From: a bacterium
Lineage (GTDB): Bacteria; Patescibacteriota; Gracilibacteria; Absconditabacterales; Absconditicoccaceae
Direction: 5' to 3'
Assembly (NCBI GenBank): GCA_020629735.1
Contig: JAHDCT010000046.1
Location: 1-8,462, forward strand
DNA length: 8,462 bases
Under the pieces are notes generated by a model that was given only the letters and a program-made list of their open reading frames with translations, made no database searches and was not told the DNA's origin. Each line of letters starts with the position of its first letter. The stretch's first letter is position 1. Below, piece by piece: positions 1 to 6,443 of this stretch. Made by a program: the position numbers and the translations under genes.

Positions 1-584
1 AAGATATTGCCTTGCTTATCGATCACAAGATATCTCCAGAATGAATTCACTCCTTCTTGTTGATGATTTGGAAACAGCTCATACATTGTTGTATAATTTC
101 CTTCATATCATCTTGCATGACGTATCAAAAAATCTTTTCCTTCAAAATAATCGATGATTGTTTGAGGAGAATCAACTAATTGAATATATGAACATCATGC
201 GTGCTCTACAGCCATTTGACGTTCTACTTTTTCTTGAACAGAAGAAGGGTTATTAATTGCATCTTGTGTAGTAAATCCAAACGTATCTACAGCTCGTTGT
301 ACTGATTCAGGTCTTACGATAATTGAATACTTACTTTCTTCACAGAATATATTAGATAATCCATGCGTGTTTGTTCATGAAGCTGTGTATTCTGTTATTG
401 CTGGGTTAGTTCATGTATATGCTTGTCTTGTAATAGTGTTATTTTGCCATCATACTCAGTCTTGACGTCCATTATCTCATCGATCTATACAAGTACTTAA
501 TGGCTCGTATCAAAAACCTGCTCATACAAAAAAAATACATCACAAGCAAATCAGCAATATTCTTTTAAGTCAAAAATGTGTCAT
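1..584 (-). CDS. Unrecognised probable exported protein, N-terminal part (runs off left edge)
   Basis: Read with TGA as glycine, this frame is open from the ATG at 584-582 to the window edge (about 194 residues, no TAA or TAG), while the other two minus frames contain stops. The start is the first ATG after an in-frame TAA at 594-596. The N-terminus has a few polar or basic residues (K7, R8), then a hydrophobic run at about 9-25 (ILLICLGCIFFVGAGFG), which looks like a signal peptide or anchor. LGC at 14-16 is only a weak lipobox. The visible mature part is polar and rich in Thr, Asn and Gly, with Cys at about 32, in an FCEES motif and in HAGCSY. I do not recognise a family. It follows the YqeY-like gene by 73 bases on the same strand and has its own candidate promoter. 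Function unknown; the coding call is firm because several TGA codons are bridged without any true stop. Confidence 0.75.
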
Positions 585-616
585 GAGTATCGATTAAACA
601 AAGTACAGTCACCTTA

Positions 617-645
617 ATTGTACGTACCAAGTTTAAATAATACAA
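617..645 (-). promoter_or_regulatory. Candidate promoter for the exported-protein gene
   Basis: On the minus strand TTGTAT (645-640) and TACAAT (622-617) are separated by exactly 17 bases. The -10 box matches 5 of 6 consensus bases and the -35 box matches 3. Transcription would start near 610 and leave a leader of about 26 bases before the ATG at 584. This is inferred from spacing and consensus only, in A+T-rich DNA where chance matches are common. Confidence 0.35.
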
Positions 646-657
646 ATTTTATTATCA

Positions 658-1092
658 CTAAAGTCAATTAATAATGTCATTAATCATTCCTCAATCAGCA
701 CGTGAACCAAATTCTTTCATAATCGGGCCAATAATTTGTCATCTCTGTCTTTTCGGATCTTCAATTTCCTGATCATTAATCAAAATAAGGATACGAGATC
801 TTAATTCATCTTCAGAAACCATTTCAGGCAGATAATTGGCCAAAACAGTCTTTTTTTCTTCTTCAATTTTTAATCAATCATCATCATGTACTACTTGAAG
901 TCATGAAATTGTTTCATCAATCTGCTTCATTTCTTTTTTCATAATTTTAATAATTTCATCATCAGTTACCTCTTTGCCCGTATCGATAGACTTATTTTTT
1001 ATTTGAGAAATAATAAAACGCAAAATATCTCTTTTTACTACCTCTTTATTTTTCATCGCAACAATAAGATCTTTTTTTAATTGTTCTAGCAT
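658..1092 (-). CDS. YqeY/GatB-like domain protein
   Basis: A 144-residue protein (TGA as glycine) ending in TAG, close to the usual YqeY length of about 150. The N-terminus MLEQLKKDLIVAMKNKE, followed by RDILRFIISQIKN, matches the family's opening helices. The middle has LANYLPEMVSEDEL, and the end has GQIIGPIMKEFGSRADGGM, the conserved C-terminal helix with the RADG element. The family shares a domain with the tail of the GatB amidotransferase subunit and is thought to act in tRNA-linked metabolism, but its exact role is not established. I chose the ATG at 1092 because family members begin here and a perfect TATAAT lies just upstream. In-frame ATG (1116) and TTG (1119) codons would add 8-9 residues, but they sit at or before the predicted transcript start. 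Read with the standard code, the gene would appear to stop at 901, losing its conserved C-terminal half. Confidence 0.9.
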
Positions 1093-1120
1093 AGTTTTTT
1101 TCAATTTGATAAACATCAAA

Positions 1121-1148
1121 ATTATAACTATTTAAGATTAAGGAACAA
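1121..1148 (-). promoter_or_regulatory. Candidate promoter of the YqeY-like gene
   Basis: The minus strand carries a perfect -10 TATAAT (1126-1121) and a partial -35 TTGTTC (1148-1143) with a 16-base spacer. The predicted transcript start, near 1114, lies inside the upstream ATG codon at 1116, so translation most likely begins at the ATG at 1092. It sits just past the terminator at 1156-1181, as expected for a new transcription unit. Confidence 0.5.
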
Positions 1149-1155
1149 CATATTT

Positions 1156-1181
1156 AAAAAGTCTCTTTACAGAGACTTTTT
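1156..1181. terminator. Bidirectional intrinsic terminator after tRNA-Leu
   Basis: AGTCTCT (1160-1166) and AGAGACT (1171-1177) form a perfect 7-bp stem with a 4-base loop. Flanking A and T runs extend the stem and give a U tract in either direction. For the minus strand it lies about 190 bases after the tRNA 3' end, so it probably ends the transcript carrying the small gene and tRNA-Leu. No plus-strand gene is seen that would need it. Confidence 0.8.
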
Positions 1182-1199
1182 TTTATAATAAACAAATAT

Positions 1200-1228
1200 T
1201 TTCTAATTTGGTGCCCAAGAGGGGATTT
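1200..1228 (-). repeat. Partial copy of the tRNA-Leu 3' end (direct repeat)
   Basis: These 29 bases match 1362-1390 with one mismatch (A at 1206 against G at 1368), giving an offset of 162 bases. The copied part covers the 3' half of the T arm, the 3' acceptor strand, the CCA tail and a few bases beyond the tRNA. No 5' acceptor, D arm or anticodon arm precedes this copy, so it cannot be a working tRNA. A short GGGGTTCA-like piece at about 1327-1334 (minus strand) may be another scrap of T arm. It could be an integration-scar-like att repeat, a degraded second tRNA, or a local duplication that covers the processing site. Confidence 0.8.
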
Positions 1229-1370
1229 AAGAGACATTTTCGCTTCTCCTCTATTCTCTTTATTAACAATCTTCTGACTTTCTCTTTCTTAGTAATTGTA
1301 TGTCCCTTACTTACAGCTTTGCTGTGTGAACCCCTGGCTCTCGTTTATAGTTAATCATTCCTTTCTAGTT

Positions 1371-1455
1371 TGGTGCCCAAGAGGGGATTTGAACCCCTAC
1401 GCCTTTCAGCACACGCCCCTCAAGCGTGCGTGTCTACCAATTCCACCACCTGGGC
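1371..1455 (-). tRNA. tRNA-Leu, anticodon GAG
   Basis: The minus strand gives an 85-base class II tRNA with an encoded CCA. The acceptor stem GCCCAGG pairs with CTTGGGC (one G-T pair), followed by discriminator A and CCA. The D arm carries the leucine-type GGTGGAATTGGTAGACAC pattern. The anticodon stem CACGC/GCGTG encloses the loop TTGAGGG, so the anticodon is GAG and reads CUU and CUC. A variable arm of about 13 bases precedes the T arm AGGGG-TTCAAAT-CCCCT. It lies 77 bases after the small gene at 1533-1718 and may be cotranscribed with it. I found no strong tRNA promoter: TTGCAA at 1521-1516 has only a poorly spaced TAAAAT after it. The 3' end is duplicated at 1200-1228. Confidence 0.97.
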
Positions 1456-1532
1456 AAGTGAAAAAATGAGAACGGATATGAAAGTAGTGATTTTATTCGC
1501 TATTACCAGGGCTTTTTGCAATGAAAACGCAT

Positions 1533-1718
1533 TTATTTCTTTCATGTCTGAACATTATAGCTTTCTTCATTATTTTTTACGAGTTTCCAAGAAACTCAAT
1601 TCTTTTCTTCATCTGACCACTCCGCTCAATTATCAGCATTCATAACATCTTTCTTACTAGGAGCCTTTAAAATTCATAAAGTTCTTAACTCTTTCAAAGC
1701 ACGATCTAATGGTGTCAT
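1533..1718 (-). CDS. Small hypothetical protein, 61 residues
   Basis: With TGA as glycine, the ATG at 1718-1716 opens a 61-codon frame ending in TAA (1535-1533). An AGGAA Shine-Dalgarno-like motif ends 6 bases before the ATG, one of the few good ribosome sites in the window, and it fixes the start. The protein begins MTPLDRALKELRTLGILKAP, then SKKDVMNADNGAEWSDEEK, and ends VQTGKK. It is hydrophilic, with two tryptophans, no membrane segment and no signal peptide. Four codons are TGA (residues 15, 31, 41, 59), so a standard-code caller would miss it. I do not recognise the family. It lies between a terminator and tRNA-Leu on the same strand. Coding is supported by the ribosome site, a helix-like N-terminus and the absence of TAA or TAG; chance cannot be excluded at this length. 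Confidence 0.65.
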
Positions 1719-1729
1719 ACTACATTCCT

Positions 1730-1814
1730 AAAAAACTAAAAACTAAAAACACCAAACTCTTTTTCTCATTCACTTATTCACTTATTCACTCTCGAACTCT
1801 ATTACTCTCGAACT
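1730..1814. repeat. Short tandem and direct repeats
   Basis: Two simple arrays lie upstream of the small gene. AAAAACT-type units with a 7-base period run from 1730 to 1750. Three ATTCACTT/C units with an 8-base period run from 1768 to 1791. ACTCTCGAACT also occurs twice, at 1788-1798 and 1804-1814. They fill most of the gap between the small gene and the terminator. Replication slippage explains them; no function is evident. Confidence 0.7.
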
Positions 1815-1825
1815 TTTCTACTTTT

Positions 1826-1854
1826 AAAAAAAACCCGCTTCGCGGGTTTTTTTT
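1826..1854. terminator. Strong bidirectional intrinsic terminator
   Basis: CCCGC (1834-1838), loop TTC and GCGGG (1842-1846) form a GC-rich hairpin flanked by eight A and eight T, so the stem extends to 13 bp and gives a U tract on either strand. On the minus strand it begins 4 bases after the TAA of the sigma-4-like gene, and it clearly ends that transcript. Confidence 0.92.
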
Positions 1855-1857
1855 AAA

Positions 1858-2928
1858 TTATTTTTTAAGCTGATAGATTCACTTATCTACTCTCTCAAAA
1901 AGGTCTTTATATTTCTGAAGAGTAAGAACAATAGTATTTGGACTCACCATTTTTTCCTTAAGAACTTCTTTTTGAATTTCTTTAATAGGCATTGGTCTTT
2001 CCATAGAGTTCAAAATTCTTTCAATGATATCTTTTACACTTCCTCATTGGAAACCTCGTTCTTTAAGACCATAGATACCAAGTCACATATTAACAAAGAG
2101 GTCATTATTTTTAACCAATTCATTATGTACGGTATTTACCTTAACTGGTTTTTCTGGAAACCATTCAAGAACCTTTGTAGCCATTTCTTGGTAATGAAGC
2201 GGCTTATTAATTCTTCTAAGGATATAGAGTACTTTTTGCTTAATCGTCTTAGGATTTACTTCAGTGAACGTATCTAATCAAATTTTACCATAGAAAGTTG
2301 CTGTTCACTTAATCGCCTTAAAGAAATTTGTATAGAAAAGATTATTTTGCAGATAGGTAATATCAGGATATTTAGATGCATATTGATCTTTAAGCTTATC
2401 AACGAACTCATACAAGTCTTCAGCTTCACCCTTTTGAGTGAAATACTTCACAACATGCAATGAAATATCAGTAAGAAGGTCTTCAAATAATGGGTCAATA
2501 AAGAATCACTTCCAGATATGTCTATTTCTCTTAAGATAGTATATATCAAAGTCAGAAACAATAATCATTTTCAGCTCTTGCAGATTGAACTTACCAATTC
2601 ATTTGTTCACTAATTTAGCAAGGAAATCGTCTTCAATCAAGAATCAACCATTCATATCAAGTATCTTCTTTCCTTCCTCAATAACTTTAAGATACTTATC
2701 ATTTCATATAATTAGTCTTCTCAATCTCATTAATCATTGTGCCTCAATTTGTCTTACTCTTTCTCTTGTTAATCAATAACTTTCACCAATTCTTTGCAAA
2801 GGCACTTCTTGTCAGCTAACTAAACCAAACTTTCTATAAAGAACAAGTTGTTCTTTTGGCTTACAGTATTGAAGTATGTCTTTTACATTGGTTTTCTCTA
2901 GATCTACTTTTATCTTTTTGTCATCCAT
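1858..2928 (-). CDS. Sigma-70 region 4-like protein with C-terminal HARE-HTH-type winged helices
   Basis: A 356-residue protein (TGA as glycine). Residues about 14-72 resemble sigma-70 region 4: a helical lead (KDILQYCKPKEQLVLYRKFG), then RIGESYGLTRERVRQIEAQG and LMRLRRL, close to the region that binds the -35 element and RNA polymerase in RpoD. Regions 1, 2 and 3 are absent, so it cannot melt a promoter like a full sigma factor. Residues 80-225 are unassigned. Residues about 228-290 (LHYQEMATKVLEWFPEK, ending GIYGLKE) and 297-355 (MPIKEIQKEVLKEK, ending GIYQLKK) look like two winged helices of the HARE-HTH type, also found in the RNA polymerase delta subunit. I infer a transcription regulator acting on DNA and perhaps polymerase. 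An in-frame ATG at 2946 would add six residues (MGFRAK); neither start has a clear ribosome site. It lies downstream of a possible structured leader and ends at a strong terminator. Confidence 0.88.
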
Positions 2929-2969
2929 TTTAGCACGAAAACCCATTTCTGCAATATATAATAAGTAAA

Positions 2970-3060
2970 AAACATGAAATTGATTAGTTATTATTCATAT
3001 ATAGAATCAAGTCAAGCGAAACTTCTAAAGGAATTTCACTTTGTGTCAATTTTCATGTTT
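2970..3060 (-). ncRNA. Candidate structured RNA or leader before the sigma-4-like gene
   Basis: In the minus-strand transcript, 3060-3046 pairs with 2983-2970 in a 14-bp closing stem with one bulge (T at 3050). Inside, 3041-3032 pairs with 3023-3014 in a 10-bp hairpin. A weak 4-bp hairpin (3007-3004 with 2996-2993) completes a three-way junction. The inner hairpin has two G-U pairs that would be C-A mismatches on the plus strand, so the fold favours minus-strand transcription. The closing stem is followed by a run of six T on the minus strand, so it could also act as an attenuator. It starts about 10 bases after the predicted transcript start and ends 24-42 bases before the two possible starts of the downstream gene. 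No known riboswitch class is recognised; the A+T richness makes chance folding a real alternative. Confidence 0.4.
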
Positions 3061-3076
3061 CACGTTGAGTAGACAT

Positions 3077-3104
3077 ACAATAGCACAATTAGATCAAAAG
3101 CCAA
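3077..3104 (-). promoter_or_regulatory. Candidate promoter of the leader and sigma-4-like gene
   Basis: On the minus strand TTGGCT (3104-3099) and TATTGT (3082-3077) lie 16 bases apart, and a TG one base before the -10 gives an extended -10 element. Transcription would begin near 3070, just before the closing stem of the candidate structured RNA. It lies right after the ruvX stop, so the downstream gene could be expressed independently of ruvX. A second -10-like TATATT at 2958-2953 could give a short or leaderless transcript from the ATG at 2946. Confidence 0.4.
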
Positions 3105-3120
3105 TAGAATCGACATAATA

Positions 3121-3534
3121 TTATTCTGGCATATCCTCTATCTGTTTAATGAAAGATTCTAAAAGATGCATAGCTGCAAGAGTATCTGTACCAGGATGTT
3201 TTTCATACACTCACAACGTAGCTCATGCTTGAACACTTGAATACTCTTCATCAACTTTAATAATATCTAACCTATCTTCTAAATAAGCAAGTTCTTGAAT
3301 AAAGGCATCAATATCTTTCTGAAGTTTCTTATGTTGTTTTGGATATCAGACAACCACCGTTCCAATGTGATGACGTCAAACAATATCAGAAAGTCAGTAA
3401 AATAAAGATTGGTCATTCATTAACATACCAATTGGCATAACCATACCAGATCTCGTATTCCAATACGCTAATCAAATATATTTTGTTCCATAATCTACTC
3501 ACAAAATATTAAAATCTGACAATTTTTTAACCAT
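3121..3534 (-). CDS. ruvX: Putative Holliday junction resolvase, RuvX/YqgF family
   Basis: A 137-residue protein, normal for the family, with an RNase H-like fold. Motif 1 is ILGVDYGTKYIGLA (residues 10-23) with catalytic D14. The central strand is TVVVGYP (59-65), its glycine coded by TGA. The second motif is VDEEYSSVQA (94-103), where most family members have VDERLTT or a close variant, so the usual arginine is Glu97. The third is GTDTLAAMHLL (115-125) with acidic D117. Members are linked to Holliday-junction resolution and to processing of ribosomal RNA precursors. It is divergent from recG across 184 bases and followed on the same strand by the sigma-4-like gene. The ATG at 3534 puts motif 1 at the usual place; no ribosome site is visible. 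The altered second motif leaves activity unproven, but family assignment is solid. Confidence 0.92.
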
Positions 3535-3718
3535 AACAAAAAAGCTAATAAAAACAGTACTATAATTAGATATATACTATACATCTCTCAAGGAACATCA
3601 ATTAAAAACGAAAAAGTCAAATCACACGAACAAACAAAATCAGTTCATTATAGAAAGGAAAAATGTATACCTAAACTAGAAAAAATAAAGAACAATTTTA
3701 GCAATAGCTTGAAATACG
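3535..3718. other. Divergent ruvX-recG intergenic region
   Basis: These 184 bases must hold start signals for both genes. TATAAT occurs on the plus strand at 3561-3566, and TATAGT-like boxes occur on the minus strand, but none has a convincing -35 at normal spacing, so no promoter is called. An AAGG ribosome-like site precedes a three-codon frame (ATG TAT ACC TAA, 3663-3674) 44 bases before recG; recG itself has no visible ribosome site. No RNA gene or larger frame was found. Confidence 0.5.
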
Positions 3719-5767
3719 ATGGATGATCTTAAAAGTCTCCTCAAAACAACACCAAAGTACATAAATATACTCTCCCAAAATGGAATAAGCACACTAAAAG
3801 AGCTTTTTCTTTACTTTCCAAGAACCTACGAAGACAGAAAAGAAATCAAAACATTAAGTACAATCAGCACAGATGGAACATTACAAACAGTAAAAGGATT
3901 TGTTACCAAAAAATCAGTCTTCACCACGCCAAGGGGAAAAAGGATATCACAAATTCACTTTATTGATGAAGAAGAAACTCCTGGAGTAATCAATGTCTTT
4001 CGTGGAACATTTATTTTAAGAACCGTAAAAACAGAAAAACGATATTACATTATTTGAAAACCTGAACTACAATATGGAAAAATTCAGTTTACGCATCCTG
4101 ATCTCATGGAAGCAACGGAAACAGGTGAAGATGCATACAATTTCTGAAGAATTTACCCAATATACTCGGAATTACTTTGAATAAAACCAGCTCGATTTGC
4201 AAGAAAGATCTATCCACTTCTCTCATATATTCCACAGGTCTTCACTGAATATTTGCCTGAAACATTTCTTAAAAAATACAAGTTATCATCTCTCAGTCAA
4301 ACCATAACTGACGCACATTTTCCAGAAACACTAGAAGCAGCTCATCATTCAAAAGAAAGGATTTTCTTTGAAAAACTTCTTGGAATTCAGCTTGTTTCAC
4401 TTGAACAACAACTTACTTATAAGAAAGAAACGGAAAAAAAAGAAGACATCAATCGAGATCACATTAAAGAATTTCTCTCAAAGCTACCTTTTGAATTAAC
4501 TTGAGCTCAAAAACGTTGTATAAAAGAAAGCATCGATGACATCTACTCATGATCAACCATGATGAGACTCTTGCAGGGAGACGTATGATCGGGGAAAACC
4601 GTTGTAGCTGCAGCAATTGCCTATCACATCATTAAAGAAATGAAAGGCCAAGTTGCTTTCCTGGCTCCATTATCCGTACTAGCATATCAACATTTCCATG
4701 GATTAGCTAAACTTTTACTCCCTCTATGAGTTAGAATCGAACTGCTCACAGGAGCTCTCAAAGCATCTCAAAAAACAAGCATCAAAGCGTCTTTACATGC
4801 AGGAAATATAGATATTGTCGTCTGAACACACGCAATCATTCAAGAAGATATCCAATTTCATGATCTTCAGTTCGCTATTGTCGATGAACAACACAAGTTT
4901 GGAGTAAGGCAAAGAGGATTTTTTCAACGTTTTTGAAGTCCTCATCTGCTTCAAATGACTGCAACACCTATTCCTCGCTCACTCACCCTAGCGTTCTTTT
5001 GAGAATTTGAAGTAAGTATTATCGATGAAATGCCAGCTGGAAGAAAAGAAATAACAACTAAAATAGTAAATCAAACAGAACTAAAAAAGCTCAAAGCTCG
5101 AATACTCACAAAACTCTCTCAAAAACAAAAATGCTTCATCGTTACACCACTTATCCACGATTCAGAACACGAATGATTAGAAGAAATTGCAAGCGCTCAT
5201 ACCGAACGAGAAAACATTGTCGCTCTTTATCCAGAATTACAAGGAAAAATCTGACTCCTCCATGGACAAATGAAAGCACAAGAAAAAGACACCATTATGA
5301 ACGAGTTCAAGAACGGAACCTATCAAATACTTGTAAGTACAACAGTTATTGAAGTATGAGTTGATATACCAGACGCAACAATCATGATTATAAAAAATTC
5401 AGAACGTTTCTGATTATCCCAGTTGCATCAGCTTCGCTGAAGAGTATGAAGATCAGATCTTCAGTCATACTGCTTCCTCCACACCAAACGTAAATCAGGA
5501 AACAGTTACATTCGTCTCAAACATATGGAAGACACTAACGATGGTTTCAAGTTAGCTGAAATAGATCTTAGACTTCGTTGAGCAGGTGAAATACTGTGAA
5601 CAAGGCAATCATGAGAAACAGACATACCATTAGAAATATTAACCGACAGTACATACCTACACACTATTCAAGAAGCAGCCAACGATCTTATACACAACTA
5701 CCCTCAAGCAAAAGAAAAGCTCCTTAAAGAAGGAGGTTTATCCGATGCGTGAAAGAATCTAGTATAA
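3719..5767 (+). CDS. recG: ATP-dependent DNA helicase RecG
   Basis: A 682-residue protein, the normal RecG length, with about 20 in-frame TGA codons read as glycine. RecG unwinds and reverses stalled replication forks and migrates branched DNA. The N-terminal part (about 1-160) is the wedge/OB region, including KELFLYFPRTYEDRK. Helicase motifs run in order: Walker A GDVGSGKT at 287-294 (K293), motif II DEQH at 389-392 followed by KFGVRQR, motif III TATPIPRS at 414-421, STTVIEVGVDIP, and motif VI QLRGRVGR at 571-578 with the arginine fingers. The C-terminus has LRLRGAGEILGTRQSG, typical of RecG. The central glycine of Walker A and both glycines of motif VI are TGA. The ATG at 3719 is the first usable start after an in-frame TAA (3686-3688). 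It runs divergently from ruvX and converges on recX, with no room for a terminator between. Confidence 0.97.
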
Positions 5768-5773
5768 TCAAGG

Positions 5774-6232
5774 TTATCAAGCATCTTCTCTTTCCTCAAT
5801 AACTTCTTTGATTAGACGAAAGCTATATCATCTTCACTGTAATTTCTGAATAATTGATACGCCATCCAATCAACGATTTTTCAAAAGATCTATTTCAGAA
5901 GAAATTTTTGCTTTCATTCATTCAATCAAATCTTCTTCATGCTCAGCAATAACATCATCAAGCAGTCACTTTTCAACTCACTTTTGCAATAATTTTCATC
6001 TAATTTTAAAGAGTGGCTTCCCTTTACGTTCTACTTCAGATGACAAATACAATCTTGCATACTCAGCATCATTTACGTAATTCAACTCAAAAAGTTGCTG
6101 CATAACTTCCTCAATTTCTTTGTCAAAATATCACTTTTTACGTAACTGTAAACGAAGCTCATATTCTGTCTTAGGAAAGCGATTTATATAGTGTAAGGCA
6201 TAGTCAAAACAAGGTTTCATAGATGATGTCAT
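5774..6232 (-). CDS. recX: RecX family regulatory protein
   Basis: A 152-residue protein (TGA as glycine). RecX binds RecA filaments and limits their growth or activity. Three-helix repeats can be followed: DYALHYINRFPKTEYELRLQL with RKKGYFDKEI (10-40), then NYVNDAEYARLYLSSE with a Gly/Lys-rich stretch (51-73), then a final repeat IIQKLQGRGYSFRLIKEVIE (127-146), whose RGY is a RecX hallmark. The start is uncertain: in-frame ATGs lie at 6250 (adds MPYFIA), 6232 and 6220, none with a ribosome site. The TATATAT sequence just upstream of 6250 looks like a -10 box, which favours 6232 or 6220. The last codon is TGA followed directly by TAA. Its stop lies 6 bases from the recG stop on the opposite strand. 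Divergent from mraY. Confidence 0.88.
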
Positions 6233-6253
6233 TGCAATAAAATACGGCATATA

Positions 6254-6371
6254 TATAGTAAACGAAGTTTAGAAGTACATACCAAAGAAACAATTTTAAC
6301 GTCTCCTAAACGAAACGAGTTTACTCTATAGACAATAAGAATATGACGAATCTGAGTGTATTCTTATATAG
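6254..6371 (+). promoter_or_regulatory. Overlapping inverted repeats upstream of mraY
   Basis: Two possible stem-loops lie between recX and mraY. In the first, 6254-6263 pairs with 6319-6330 (two-base bulge) and GTTTAG at 6267-6272 pairs with CTAAAC at 6306-6311. In the second, TAAGAATA (6336-6343) pairs with TATTCTTA (6359-6366), and CTATA (6326-6330) pairs with TATAG (6367-6371). CTATA is shared, so the two outer stems exclude each other. This may be a leader switch, operator sites or chance symmetry. A -10-like TATTAT at 6425-6430 (weak TTGCAA -35 at 6400-6405, 19-base spacer) would start mraY transcription downstream of both, which favours an operator role. Confidence 0.3.
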
Positions 6372-6443
6372 AACCAACTATATACATTCGACATTGTGGT
6401 TGCAACACCATTGAAGCAATCCTTTATTATACAACTTACCAGA

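Noticed and set aside
2..172. A second minus-strand frame open at the left edge
   Set aside because: It ends at a TAG complement (173-175) and lacks a plausible start, while the overlapping frame is open for the whole 584 bases and has a signal-like N-terminus.
474..485. Arg-Gly-Asp tripeptide in the exported protein as a host-adhesion motif
   Set aside because: A three-residue match is too common by chance, and nothing else supports adhesion.
1229..1361. An intron-containing second tRNA between the repeat copies
   Set aside because: Only T-arm and acceptor 3' pieces are found; there is no D arm, anticodon arm or 5' acceptor strand, and no intron core could be recognised.
1370..1645. Plus-strand frame of 91 residues across the tRNA
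   Set aside because: It is antisense to tRNA-Leu and the small minus-strand gene, and it begins inside the tRNA.
1730..1814. CRISPR-like array
   Set aside because: Units are only 7-11 bases with no spacers of regular length and no cas genes nearby.
1972..2277. Plus-strand frames at 1972-2277 and 2585-2779
   Set aside because: They are antisense to the sigma-4-like gene, whose motifs establish the minus-strand reading.
3719..4057. A short 112-residue frame, with others at 4253-4504, as separate genes or a broken recG
   Set aside because: The breaks are all TGA. Reading TGA as glycine gives one continuous, full-length RecG with all motifs, so there is no pseudogene.
5131..5352. Plus-strand frame of 73 residues
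   Set aside because: It is an out-of-frame shadow inside recG between motifs III and VI.
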